A stretch of DNA of 63,577 nucleotides, taken from the NCBI GenBank assembly GCA_003193925.1, contig PSPG01000009.1, positions 1 to 63,577 of the forward strand. Reading direction: 5' to 3'. The position numbers and the translations under genes were made by a program. This DNA comes from Candidatus Thalassarchaeum betae. Its GTDB lineage: Archaea > Thermoplasmatota > Poseidoniia > Poseidoniales > Thalassarchaeaceae. This document shows, in pieces, positions 50,592-59,097 of the stretch; within the stretch, counting starts at the first letter, position 1, and every line of letters begins with the position of its first letter. The notes beneath the pieces were generated by a model. It had not been told where the DNA came from and did no database searches. It saw nothing but the letters and a program-made list of their open reading frames with translations.

Positions 50592-52544
50592 GTGTTCGGA
50601 ATCCGCAACGTCCCGCCGCTACTGATTGTCGCCCTGATGGTGCTTGCACCGCTCTCAGGCTGCCTGTCGTTCATCACCGGCGAGGATTCTGACGACGATG
50701 GCTGGACTTGGGTCGACCCGGTCGTCGAGATCGAGGACGCCAACCACTCTCACAACGACATGCTGGCCCACAGGCTGTCCACCCCCAACGCCAAGCTGAT
50801 AGACTACCACAACCTCAACTGCGACGGCGAGGTGAAGCCTCCGGCCGAGCTCGACAATACCGCAGGACGTCCCTGTTATCCAGAGTGGAAGAACGTCGGA
50901 CCGACTCCCGGGGACAACTCCGAGATCGCCATCGAGGGCAACTTCGACGAGGACTGCGAGATCTACGCCGACGGCAGCGGCGGGTGCTATGCCTACGTCT
51001 CGAGTTACAACCAATTCGAGATCCTCGACATCAGCAATCCCAACGACATACAGATGCTGTCGACGTACTACGCCGAGATTGCTCGCATCATCGACATCAA
51101 AGTCACCTCTGACAACAACTGGGTCCTGGTCAACCACGAGTTGACTAACAGCGAATTGGACCCGATTCCCAACGACGACGACGCCAACAGCGGAATGAAT
51201 CGCCTCGATGTCATATACGTCGGCGACAAGACCAGCCCCATCAAGGTCGCAGAGTGGAACAACCCCCCAGCCGGCTTCCACAACCAGGACCTCCACGTCT
51301 ACTGCGACTGGGAGCCTGCCAACCCACTGTGGTCCGGCGAGGAGTGTCACCTGTTCCTGTTCGGTGCCGACCCCTACCCCGAGGTGGTCGCAGGAGGCGG
51401 CCCGGTGAAGGGCACTCAGGTGTTCTACGTGCCTCTGGGCTTCGAGTCGTGGATTCCCAACCAGAACGACGAGGAGCAGAACTCCAGCCGCGAGATTCTG
51501 CGCTGGGGTGCCTACACGCCCGAATCCTCCACCACTTGCGGTGGCTCGGTCTTCAATCACGACCACGTCTTCTTCATCCACCCCCTCACCAAGCAGAAGT
51601 TGATCATCGCTTCCTACTGGGATGCCGGTCTGCGCATAGTCGACGTCTCCGAGCCGCCAGATGTGGCCGACCCGAACGGCATCGCCTGGCCCCAGGAGAT
51701 CGGGCGTTGGATGGGATGCGCATCGGATGACAGCGGATGGTACGGGCCTGAGGGCGGGGGACACGCTGACATGTCGTCGGACGAGTGGCTGGATGCGGCT
51801 CAGGGCAACGGCAACATACACTACGCTGTGCCATTCGACAACCTGATCTGCAATGGAATAAGCGAATACGACCCGGTAGCCGAGTGGCCGAAGGAATGCG
51901 GCTCCGGACCTAGCGACGCGACCTACGGGGAGAACTGGAGGCACTACACTCTCATATCGCCTGAATACGGCTCCAACGACAACCACACGGGATACATATG
52001 GACAATCGACACCACAGATCCGAGCAAGCCATTCCTGGTCTCGAAGTGGAGGCTGCCCGGCGAGGGCATGAAGGCTAACGGGAGCAGCCACCCACAGCAC
52101 TGGATACCGGGGGGCTACATCTACAGCCCCCACAATGGGGACACCGGGACGAGTGGTCACGCCTACTGGGCGCACTACCACGCTGGCTCCTGGGCCACCG
52201 ACCACGGGCAGGCTTGGGATGAGTTGGTCTGGGAGAACGGCTACCCCGAGCCCGATCGCGGGTTCACAGCGATAGTCGAACTCGCCCCCACTCACACGGT
52301 GGGCTACTACCTGCCCTCCGGCCCGGAGTGGCTGGACAACGCCTCCGCAGCGATGGGTTACGACATGGCTGACTGCTGGGCCTCGTGCATGATACCGTTC
52401 GACTGGGGCCTGCAGTACGACCCACGGGGCTTTGTATACATCTCCGAGATGGTGAGCGGGATCTACGTCGTGCAGTTCGACGAGGACTATGATCCTCGAT
52501 ACCACTACCCGGCACTCTGGCAGGTCGAGGCCAGTGACGACTGA
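50592..52544 (+). CDS. LVIVD-repeat lipoprotein, paralogue of the preceding gene
   Basis: A 650-residue protein starting with GTG. A signal peptide ends in LAPLSGC (lipobox), so it is lipid-anchored. The blades match the upstream gene: CYAYVSSYNQFEILDISNPN, LIIASYWDAGLRIVDVSEPP, YKP-free loops with HWIPGGYIYSPHNGDTG, and FVYISEMVSGIYVVQFDED near the end. Cys residues are numerous, more than in the upstream copy, which suggests disulphides. It ends 9 nt before the cupredoxin-like gene, which in turn overlaps SCO1, so these three are one transcript. No ligand is known. Confidence 0.85.
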   Translation: MFGIRNVPPLLIVALMVLAPLSGCLSFITGEDSDDDGWTWVDPVVEIEDANHSHNDMLAHRLSTPNAKLIDYHNLNCDGEVKPPAELDNTAGRPCYPEWKNVGPTPGDNSEIAIEGNFDEDCEIYADGSGGCYAYVSSYNQFEILDISNPNDIQMLSTYYAEIARIIDIKVTSDNNWVLVNHELTNSELDPIPNDDDANSGMNRLDVIYVGDKTSPIKVAEWNNPPAGFHNQDLHVYCDWEPANPLWSGEECHLFLFGADPYPEVVAGGGPVKGTQVFYVPLGFESWIPNQNDEEQNSSREILRWGAYTPESSTTCGGSVFNHDHVFFIHPLTKQKLIIASYWDAGLRIVDVSEPPDVADPNGIAWPQEIGRWMGCASDDSGWYGPEGGGHADMSSDEWLDAAQGNGNIHYAVPFDNLICNGISEYDPVAEWPKECGSGPSDATYGENWRHYTLISPEYGSNDNHTGYIWTIDTTDPSKPFLVSKWRLPGEGMKANGSSHPQHWIPGGYIYSPHNGDTGTSGHAYWAHYHAGSWATDHGQAWDELVWENGYPEPDRGFTAIVELAPTHTVGYYLPSGPEWLDNASAAMGYDMADCWASCMIPFDWGLQYDPRGFVYISEMVSGIYVVQFDEDYDPRYHYPALWQVEASDD

Positions 52545-52553
52545 GGAGATCCC

Positions 52554-53081
52554 ATGCGCGTGAAGGCGCTCGCCGTAATCTTAGCACTGACTCTGCTGAT
52601 GCCGACTGCAGCAGCGCATGGTGCGAACACGTTCTCGTTCATCATGAGGAGCCAATCGATAGACCCGAACTCAGCTCAGGTCATACAGAACGACACGCTG
52701 ATCTTCTACAACACCGCTGAGCACAATCGGGCTGTCCTAATCGATATTGACGGTGATGGCCTCGACGAGGTGAATTGCGAGGCCGGGCCATCCGACTCCT
52801 CATCCATGGAGGACGAGTGTTGGATTTGGCTCGACCCCGCCAACTGGACAGCAGGAGTGTATGAGGCCAAACTGATGGAGAATGGCACGCTCTGGGGCAC
52901 AGTCGAGTTTACGATAGTGCTCGATGACCACACGGAGACACTGTCCCCAGACGACCACGACGACCACGACCACGACGAGGGCGGCGCAGAGGGGGAACTG
53001 CTGAACGCTGCTGTCCTGCTGGCCGGTGCGGCGGTCTTCGTCTGGGTGATTCGCAACGTGAAGGGGGACGAAGAGGGATGA
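52554..53081 (+). CDS. Membrane-anchored cupredoxin-like protein (paralogue 2)
   Basis: A 175-residue secreted protein. A signal peptide ends near AAAHGAN. The small beta-sandwich shows FSFIMRSQSIDPNSAQVIQN, then DTLIFYNTAEHNRAVLIDID with a His in the usual cupredoxin place, two Cys (in EVNCEAG and DECWIWL), and the strand GVYEAKLMENG. A linker with DDHDDHDHDEGG (His/Asp-rich, a plausible metal-buffering tract) precedes one membrane helix near the C terminus. It is 9 nt downstream of an LVIVD lipoprotein gene and its stop overlaps the SCO1 start as ATGA. Tight coupling to a copper chaperone-like gene supports a metal role, but copper binding is not shown. Confidence 0.7.
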   Translation: MRVKALAVILALTLLMPTAAAHGANTFSFIMRSQSIDPNSAQVIQNDTLIFYNTAEHNRAVLIDIDGDGLDEVNCEAGPSDSSSMEDECWIWLDPANWTAGVYEAKLMENGTLWGTVEFTIVLDDHTETLSPDDHDDHDHDEGGAEGELLNAAVLLAGAAVFVWVIRNVKGDEEG

Positions 53082-53716
53082 GAAGGGGTGTCGTCGCAAT
53101 CATGCTGACTGTCATGCTCATGCTATCCGGCTGCCTCGGCTCTGGTTCTGATGAAATCGAGTTATTTGGCTTCGAGTACCGGGATCCCCCCGAAGCACCG
53201 GGCTTCAATCTGACTAACCAGCACGGTGAGCCGGTGAGCCTCCCGGACTTCGGGGGCAAGGTCGTAGTCGTGGCCTTCGTCTACACCCACTGCCCCGATG
53301 TCTGCACCGTCATCTCCTCGAATCTGGCATGGGTGGATGCAAACCTCGGGGACTACTCAGAGGAGGTCATCCTGCTCTCGGTCACCATAGACCCTGCCAG
53401 AGACACCGTGTCACTCCTGGCGAATTGGACCGAGACAAGGGGGTACGACTGGGACCACCTGACAGGGAATCACACGGAACTCGAGCTCATGTGGGAGGCG
53501 TGGCACGTCGGAGTGGACGACGAGCACATCGAGAACATCACCTCATCCGAGGAGGCGGGAAACGAGTCCGAAGACGGCCCACATGACTACACCCTCGGCC
53601 ACTCGATCGTCACTTTCATCCTCGACAAGGACACGAGGAAGAGGGTGGCGTACTCAGGGACCGACTGGAACATCGAGGAGTTCCTGCACGATATCCAAGC
53701 CCTCGCGGACGAGTAA
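53078..53716 (+). CDS. SCO1/SenC-like thioredoxin-fold lipoprotein
   Basis: A 212-residue lipoprotein (lipobox LSGC, Cys19). The thioredoxin-like fold carries the SCO CxxxC motif in YTHCPDVC (Cys72, Cys76), and a conserved distal His in DYTLGHSIVTFILD (His175), the three ligands used by SCO proteins to bind copper. TIDPARDT is another family marker. SCO proteins deliver copper to, or reduce disulphides in, the CuA centre of cytochrome c oxidase, or act as redox switches. It is ATGA-coupled to a cupredoxin-like gene and followed 67 nt later by the YHYH protein. No oxidase gene is in the window, so the partner here may be another surface copper protein. Confidence 0.93.
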   Translation: MRRGVVAIMLTVMLMLSGCLGSGSDEIELFGFEYRDPPEAPGFNLTNQHGEPVSLPDFGGKVVVVAFVYTHCPDVCTVISSNLAWVDANLGDYSEEVILLSVTIDPARDTVSLLANWTETRGYDWDHLTGNHTELELMWEAWHVGVDDEHIENITSSEEAGNESEDGPHDYTLGHSIVTFILDKDTRKRVAYSGTDWNIEEFLHDIQALADE

Positions 53717-53753
53717 TCACCAGCGATGAAAATATCATCGCCGACAAAGAACT

Positions 53754-53763
53754 GATTATATCC
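53754..53763 (+). promoter_or_regulatory. TATA-like element of the YHYH gene
   Basis: GATTATATCC is centred about 26 nt before ATG 53784. The spacing selects that ATG over the in-frame TTG 53766 and ATG 53772 and implies a leaderless transcript. Confidence 0.5.
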
Positions 53764-53783
53764 TATTGATAATGCCTATTGGC

Positions 53784-55805
53784 ATGGCCGATGATGGGGT
53801 TGCGCGCTCCCTGTTCCTCGCAGGACTGATGCTTGTCAGCGTCTTTCTGGGGGTGCTGTTCTTCGATATCCAGGATGAGGGGGGGAATCTAGCGCCCGTC
53901 ATCGAGGGGGATATCCCGCCGAACATCCTCATCGGCAGCGTCGACTCCGTTTTCTTGCGCATATACGATGAGGAGATGGCCGGGCTGACCCTAGAAGTCA
54001 GCCTCGACGGGGACGAGATTGACGACGAGCTGGACTCGGACGGCAAACTCGTCATCGACATCTCGCAACTCGGCGTCGGCAGCCACACGATCAAGGTAGT
54101 CGCGATCGACAGCCTCGGGCAGGAGTCGAAATGGACCGCCGCCTTCATGATCGAATACCCCGATGAGGGCTACACGGTCATCGTCGTCAGCACCAACGAG
54201 ATAGTCGTCGAGCAGGGCAACAGCACCACGGTATCAGGAGTCTTGGTCCACCAGAGCATGGGCACCTGCGAACTCGAGTGGTCCGACGGTAACATCAGCC
54301 AGTTCAGCCTGACCCTCCCCTTCGACGTCGAGGGCAGGTTCGACCTCGGATTCTCGAACATCCAGGAGAACCTGACGATCTCGATTCTCGGCACCTGCGG
54401 CACCTGGGTGGACTCCAGCGAGCTCGAGGTGATCGGCATCGTCGTCACCGAGCCGGACCCGGTGCGCGGCTGCACCGACCCGGAGGCCAGCAACCACGAC
54501 GAGAATGCCGAGGAGGACGACGGTTCTTGTGAGTATGACGAGCCCGAGCCCACTACGGGATGCACCGACCCTGCGGCAAACAACTACGACGAGAATGCCG
54601 AGGAGGACGACGACTCGTGCGAGTACGACGAGGAGCCTCGTGCCGAGACCGGTTCAGACGAGTGGTGGTCTCAGATCCTGCACTGCGACGATTCGAGCAC
54701 CCCTCTGGTTGACGACTACAACACCACCGGACATGACGGCTGGCTGTGCTCGCTGAGCTTTTCCACCAATGAGACCCATATCCAAATCGTTACCAACGGC
54801 CTGCCCAATCACGACTTCCATTCAGGACCGGGATGCTGCGCCAGCCAGCAGGACACCGCCTGGGTAATCCCCCTCGAGCCTACTAACGAAACCGAGTGCA
54901 ACCCGATTGCCTCCTCCGAAGGCTGCACGATGGCTCCCGAGAGGGGGCCTGTCGCCTTCGCAGTCAACGGAGTCGCCATCTACGGGCCCGAGGACGGACC
55001 CGGAGGAGATGCGGTAGCAGGACAGGAGGGTGCCTACGAGGAGGACCGTCAGAATGTCTGGCTGGGCCTGTGCCATGGTCACTCCGGGCCGGGTGGCGAG
55101 TACCACTACCATGCAGACGGCAACTGCATCCACTGGCACCCCGAAGGCGAACAGACCTGGCTGAATTACAGCATTGAGTCATCCAGGAACGTGACGGAGC
55201 ACTCCCCCATAGTCGGCTTCGCCCTCGATGGCTACCCGATCTACGGCTTCGTCGGCTGGGACGATGACGGCGAAGTCGTCGAGGTGACCTCCTCCTACCG
55301 GCTCAAGGACGGCGAGACCGGCTACAACGGAATCGACGACTACGAGTACATCGCTGACCTAGGCGACTTAGACGCCTGCAATGGCCAGTGGGGCCCCACG
55401 CCCGACTACCCCGACGGCATCTACCACTACCACACCACCTGGGTCAACGGGGAAGGCGGAATCGGATTCCCTTACTTCCTCCTCTGCTACCAGGGGGTAG
55501 TCGAGGAAGGTGAAGACCCCTGTGCCGGGTTTGGAGTGACCTGGGGGCCGGGCATAGGCCCGCCTCCCGAGGGCTGCGACCAAGGACCGGGGGGCGGCGG
55601 TCAAGGCGGCGGTGGTCAAGGCGGGGGGCAGCAGTCCTCATCGACGAGCAGCCTGATTGCCATACCCGCAGAGTCGCCGCCACCGATCAGCGGAGCCGCT
55701 CTGCTGATCGCAGTAGCAGCAGTCGGGATCAGAGCATTGGCATCCGGCGAAGCCGCTCGAGGTCAGGCTGGTACAACTCGCGGATGTCATCCAGTTCCAG
55801 TATGA
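53784..55805 (+). CDS. YHYH-domain surface protein with GCTD repeats
   Basis: A 673-residue protein. An N-terminal helix (about 8-27) is followed by two Ig-like units (30-215), then two Cys-rich repeats of the GCTDPxAxNxDENAEEDDGSCEY type that also occur in the SBBP protein at 60910, and a YHYH domain (about 290-575). The latter has the motif at residues 440-443 and again at 547-550, plus FALDGYPIYGFVGWDDD. A Gly/Gln-rich linker and one membrane helix end the protein. YHYH proteins are secreted; their His clusters suggest a metal site, but no activity is established. Its last 77 nt lie antisense to the 3' end of pheS, an unusually long coding overlap. Confidence 0.87.
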   Translation: MADDGVARSLFLAGLMLVSVFLGVLFFDIQDEGGNLAPVIEGDIPPNILIGSVDSVFLRIYDEEMAGLTLEVSLDGDEIDDELDSDGKLVIDISQLGVGSHTIKVVAIDSLGQESKWTAAFMIEYPDEGYTVIVVSTNEIVVEQGNSTTVSGVLVHQSMGTCELEWSDGNISQFSLTLPFDVEGRFDLGFSNIQENLTISILGTCGTWVDSSELEVIGIVVTEPDPVRGCTDPEASNHDENAEEDDGSCEYDEPEPTTGCTDPAANNYDENAEEDDDSCEYDEEPRAETGSDEWWSQILHCDDSSTPLVDDYNTTGHDGWLCSLSFSTNETHIQIVTNGLPNHDFHSGPGCCASQQDTAWVIPLEPTNETECNPIASSEGCTMAPERGPVAFAVNGVAIYGPEDGPGGDAVAGQEGAYEEDRQNVWLGLCHGHSGPGGEYHYHADGNCIHWHPEGEQTWLNYSIESSRNVTEHSPIVGFALDGYPIYGFVGWDDDGEVVEVTSSYRLKDGETGYNGIDDYEYIADLGDLDACNGQWGPTPDYPDGIYHYHTTWVNGEGGIGFPYFLLCYQGVVEEGEDPCAGFGVTWGPGIGPPPEGCDQGPGGGGQGGGGQGGGQQSSSTSSLIAIPAESPPPISGAALLIAVAAVGIRALASGEAARGQAGTTRGCHPVPV

Positions 55806-57219
55806 GCATGGCGAGGCGCTCTAGCCCCATGCCCCAAGCGCACACCGGCCACTCCGTTCCGAGCGGCTCGGTCACCTCGGGTCGGAAGATCCCAGAGCCA
55901 CCTAGCTCCATCCACTCACCCCTCCACAGCACTTCGACCTCCACGCTCGGCTCGGTGTATGGGAAGTAGGCGGGCCGGACGCGTACGTCCGGGTAGCCCA
56001 TCTTGGCGTAGAACGTCTTGAGCGTCGATATCAGCATCGGCAGGTTCGCGTCCGGCTCGTGGATGATGCCCTCAATCTGGTGGAACTCGGGGAGATGGGT
56101 GCGGTCAATCGACTCCTGCCGGAACACCCGACCTATCCCGAAGACCCTGCATGGCTCGTGGGGGTTGTCGGCGATGTGACGGATGGTGTTCACCGTCGTG
56201 TGAGTCCTCAGAAGCGCCTTCTGAGCCTCGTCCCTGTCGAAAGTGCCGCCCCATCCCCTGCTTCCGGTGTCATGGCCGTGCTCGTGCACGCTGGCCCACA
56301 AGTCGAGGTACTCGTCCTCGACCTCGACCTTCTCAGGCTCGGACAGGTAGAAGGTGTCCTGCATCGTCCTCGCGGGATGCGACTGGGGTATGAACAGAGC
56401 GTCCATGTTCCACCCGGCTGATTGCACGTACGGGCCCTCGATCTCAGAGAAGCCCATCTCGAGGAAGACCGAGCGGATTCGCTCGATCAACGCCTGCATC
56501 GGGTGCGGCCTGCCGCCCAAGGGGACGGGCGCTGGTGCATTGACATCGAACGGCTTGAACTTGGCATCCCTCCACGAGTCACCCTGCAGCATCTCGGGGG
56601 TGACATCGCCGACGAGCTCGACCTCCTCCAGCCCGGACTCGTCCTCAGACGAACCTGCTTCCGTCAGGCTCCAACTCCGAGAGACGTGCTCCTCGGTTGC
56701 GATCAGGCCCTTGCGGCCGGAGAAGTGGCTGACCATCTCAGCGTCGAGGGAAGCAGCATCGAGGGGCCCGTCAGCGAGGCTCTGGATGAAGGACGTCCTC
56801 TGCTCGATGCCTGCGACCACCGCGCCTTCGTCGGCTGTTGCCAAGGCACCGGCCTCCACCTTGATACCGAGAGCCTTGAGCAAGCCAACGCCAGGGCCGG
56901 CCTCGTGGCGCTCGAATGCGGCCGACAGACCGGCCATGGTCCTTTCAGTGGGCTTCTGCTCGGACATCCAGTCCCAGAGGCGGGCCTCCAACAGCCCGTC
57001 TGCGACCGCCTTGGCACCCTCGTCGCCAAGGGACACAATCCGACCGCGCTCCTCGGCGACCTCGACGAGTCCGGCCTCGGCGAGCCCGGCTCCGGCGCCT
57101 GCGACATGGACCTGATCGGACCAACCGGTGGCTTCGAGAAGCTCGTCCAGAGACCAAGCCCGGGAAGGCTCTGGGAGCATCGCTCGCAGCATCCGGCGCT
57201 CGTTGTTGCCCAGTTCCAC
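55729..57219 (-). CDS. pheS: Phenylalanyl-tRNA synthetase alpha subunit
   Basis: Catalytic subunit charging tRNA-Phe. It is 496 residues, the archaeal/eukaryotic cytosolic length, with an N-terminal winged-helix part (about 1-190) in place of the bacterial coiled coil. Class II motif 2 is seen in RVFRQESIDRTHLPEFHQIEG and motif 3 in WGMGLERLAMLIL; the phenylalanine pocket segment TEPSVEVEV is also present. The start is GTG 57219; a TATA-like CCTAATTC lies about 25 nt upstream. pheT is not in the window, so the two subunits are probably encoded apart. The 3' end overlaps the YHYH gene by 77 nt on the opposite strand. Confidence 0.97.
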   Translation of the reverse strand: MELGNNERRMLRAMLPEPSRAWSLDELLEATGWSDQVHVAGAGAGLAEAGLVEVAEERGRIVSLGDEGAKAVADGLLEARLWDWMSEQKPTERTMAGLSAAFERHEAGPGVGLLKALGIKVEAGALATADEGAVVAGIEQRTSFIQSLADGPLDAASLDAEMVSHFSGRKGLIATEEHVSRSWSLTEAGSSEDESGLEEVELVGDVTPEMLQGDSWRDAKFKPFDVNAPAPVPLGGRPHPMQALIERIRSVFLEMGFSEIEGPYVQSAGWNMDALFIPQSHPARTMQDTFYLSEPEKVEVEDEYLDLWASVHEHGHDTGSRGWGGTFDRDEAQKALLRTHTTVNTIRHIADNPHEPCRVFGIGRVFRQESIDRTHLPEFHQIEGIIHEPDANLPMLISTLKTFYAKMGYPDVRVRPAYFPYTEPSVEVEVLWRGEWMELGGSGIFRPEVTEPLGTEWPVCAWGMGLERLAMLILELDDIRELYQPDLERLRRMPML

Positions 57220-57293
57220 GTCACTGCCTCGGACTTTGACGAATTAGGCCGTCCACTTGACGCTTGCCGATGCGCCGTCCTGCTAGGAGGGGG

Positions 57294-57704
57294 TTACTCC
57301 TCCTCGGATTCCCACAGGAGGGTTTCGCATTCGCTGCATGAGTGGGACTTCGGCTTCGGGCCGTCTACCCAATCGACGCCCCCGCACCTGCCGCAGAGGA
57401 TCGATGTCCTGACCGGGCTCTCAAGGGTGGTGTCGACTCGGTACATGACCCGGCCAGCGTCTGGCATCTTGCCAGCCTCCGGCTCCCATGCGGCTACCTC
57501 CTCGGGGTCGACATTCTCCTCACCGGCCATCCCGAGACCGGCAATCAGGAGGGCGATTCCCGCTATTGCTAGGGGTGCTGCTACTGCCAGCGCGAAGGGC
57601 GACTCTCCGGAGGTCAGGAACACGCCGCTGCCGAGCGCTATGCACGACCAGGCGGCCAGCACAGTGTTCAGCCTGCGGTTGCGCCCGGTGGGGGCTGGCG
57701 GCAT
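57294..57704 (-). CDS. Small membrane protein with C-terminal zinc ribbon
   Basis: A protein of about 136 residues. Two adjacent hydrophobic segments (about 14-35 and 38-60) form a helical hairpin, followed by an acidic stretch and then a cytoplasmic zinc-ribbon-like end with SILCGRCGGVDWV and HSCSECETLLW (CxxC twice). ATG 57704 is preferred because a TATA-like CATATTCAT lies about 30 nt upstream; an in-frame ATG at 57773 is possible. It may recruit a soluble partner to the membrane, but no function is known. It is upstream of pheS on the same strand. Confidence 0.65.
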   Translation of the reverse strand: MPPAPTGRNRRLNTVLAAWSCIALGSGVFLTSGESPFALAVAAPLAIAGIALLIAGLGMAGEENVDPEEVAAWEPEAGKMPDAGRVMYRVDTTLESPVRTSILCGRCGGVDWVDGPKPKSHSCSECETLLWESEEE

Positions 57705-57800
57705 GCCCGGCCGTGTGGGGGCCGGCGCATGAATATGGCCCCTGAGACCCGATTTCGGCGATGTAGGGTTCAAGAGTCCGAGTCCGTCGTCTTAGGGCGC

Positions 57801-57877
57801 GCCTCAGTAGCTCAGCCCGGTAGAGCATCTGATTTGTAATCAGACGGTCGGGGGTTCGACTCCCTCCTGAGGCTCCA
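57801..57877 (+). tRNA. tRNA-Thr (TGT)
   Basis: Plus-strand cloverleaf: acceptor GCCTCAG/CTGAGGC, D-arm AGCTCAGCCCGGTAGAGC, anticodon stem CTGAT/ATCAG with loop TTTGTAA (anticodon TGT), T-arm with TTCGACT, discriminator T, encoded CCA at 57875-57877. It lies 39 nt upstream of folD and may be co-transcribed with it. Confidence 0.95.
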
Positions 57878-57916
57878 AGTTGCGTCTGTGAAAGGTCAAA
57901 GAGCGGAGTGCTCCGG

Positions 57917-58777
57917 ATGGCTGTCGTGAGCGCAGATATCTTCGACGGCAAAGCGCTCGGGCGCAGGCTCGAAGAGGGGTTGTCCGACCGTGTCTCTGCA
58001 CTGGGCGAGCGAGGCGTCACCCCGCACCTCGCCGTGGTCATCGCAGGGGATGATCATGCGAGTCACGTCTACGTCCGCAACAAGCAGATGGCATGTGAGA
58101 GGTGCGGTATCTCCAGCACGCGCATCGATCTGCCCGCGACCGCAACTCAGGAGGACATCTTAGGCATCGTAGCCGAGATGAACGCCGACGACTCGGTTCA
58201 CGGGATACTGGTCCAGAGCCCGGCACCCGAGGGTGTCGACGAGTTGGCCATCGCCGAGGCGATCGACCCGGCCAAAGACGTCGACGGCTTCCACCCTAGG
58301 AACCTAGGAAAACTGGTGCAGGGAGTCTCTGACGGGCTTCTGCCATGCACTCCCGCGGGTGTGATGAGAATGCTGGAGGAGAGCGGTGTGGAGCTCAGTG
58401 GCGCGAAGGCGGTGGTTCTTGGACGCTCACGCATCATCGGGATGCCGATGGCGCTGATGCTGGCCCAGCGCGGCGTCGACTCCACAGTCACAATCGCCCA
58501 CTCCAAGACCCACGATACTGCCGCGTTGTGCCGTGAGGCGGACATCGTTGTTGCAGCGATTGGTCGGCCGCACACCGTGAAGTCCGATTGGATCAAACCG
58601 GGCGCTGTCGTTGTCGATGTCGGAATCTCCAGAGTCGATGGCGGGGGCCTCGCAGGTGATGTTGACCCGGGTGTGGCTGAGGTTGCGGGCTGGCTGACGC
58701 CGGTGCCGGGTGGGGTCGGCCCGATGACCATCGCGATGCTGATGTCAAACACGGTCAGGGCCGCTGAGATGTCCTAG
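57917..58777 (+). CDS. folD: Bifunctional methylene-THF dehydrogenase / methenyl-THF cyclohydrolase
   Basis: Interconverts 5,10-methylene-, methenyl- and 10-formyl-tetrahydrofolate, linking the glycine cleavage/SHMT one-carbon flow to purine synthesis. It is 286 residues, the normal length. Seen are VYVRNKQMACE with the catalytic Lys, GILVQSPAPEGV (the family usually has a VQLPLP form here, so this is a mild variant), KDVDGFHP, the dinucleotide-binding GRSRIIGMPMALML, and PVPGGVGPMTIAML. ATG 57917 is chosen; a GTG at 57908 precedes it. The presence of FolD implies folate-type cofactors rather than only methanopterin. Its stop overlaps the convergent sufT-like gene by 4 nt. Confidence 0.96.
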   Translation: MAVVSADIFDGKALGRRLEEGLSDRVSALGERGVTPHLAVVIAGDDHASHVYVRNKQMACERCGISSTRIDLPATATQEDILGIVAEMNADDSVHGILVQSPAPEGVDELAIAEAIDPAKDVDGFHPRNLGKLVQGVSDGLLPCTPAGVMRMLEESGVELSGAKAVVLGRSRIIGMPMALMLAQRGVDSTVTIAHSKTHDTAALCREADIVVAAIGRPHTVKSDWIKPGAVVVDVGISRVDGGGLAGDVDPGVAEVAGWLTPVPGGVGPMTIAMLMSNTVRAAEMS

Positions 58778-59091
58778 AAGATACCCAAATCCATCTGAGC
58801 GTCCTCGGATGCGTGCACCCTTGGATCCCATGGGGGGGAGAACGTGAGGTTGACGTGGACACTCTCGACGCCCTCGGTCGCGAGAGCTGACCGATGTACT
58901 GCGGCCATGATCTCTGGTGCAACCGGGCAACCTGGACTCGTCAAGGTCATGTCGATCTCTGCGTGGGTCCCATCGTCATTCTCCTCGACCCTGATGCCGT
59001 AAATCAGCCCTAGCTCGATTACAGAGAGTTTCATCTCGGGGTCCTCGACATCCTTCAGCGAGTCTATGATATCGGATTCGTGCACCATCAC
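58774..59091 (-). CDS. sufT: MIP18/PaaD/SufT-family (DUF59) iron-sulfur assembly protein
   Basis: A 105-residue cytoplasmic protein of the DUF59 family, which helps load Fe-S clusters onto target proteins. Typical features are IIDSLKDVEDPEMKLSVIEL, then GLIYGIRV, and TLTSPGCPVAPEI with the conserved reactive Cys. It is the last gene of the sufS-sufE-sufT run, 6 nt after sufE. No SufB, SufC or SufD gene is in the window. Function in Fe-S trafficking is well supported by family and context; the exact client is unknown. Confidence 0.9.
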   Translation of the reverse strand: MMVHESDIIDSLKDVEDPEMKLSVIELGLIYGIRVEENDDGTHAEIDMTLTSPGCPVAPEIMAAVHRSALATEGVESVHVNLTFSPPWDPRVHASEDAQMDLGIF

Positions 59092-59097
59092 AGCACC

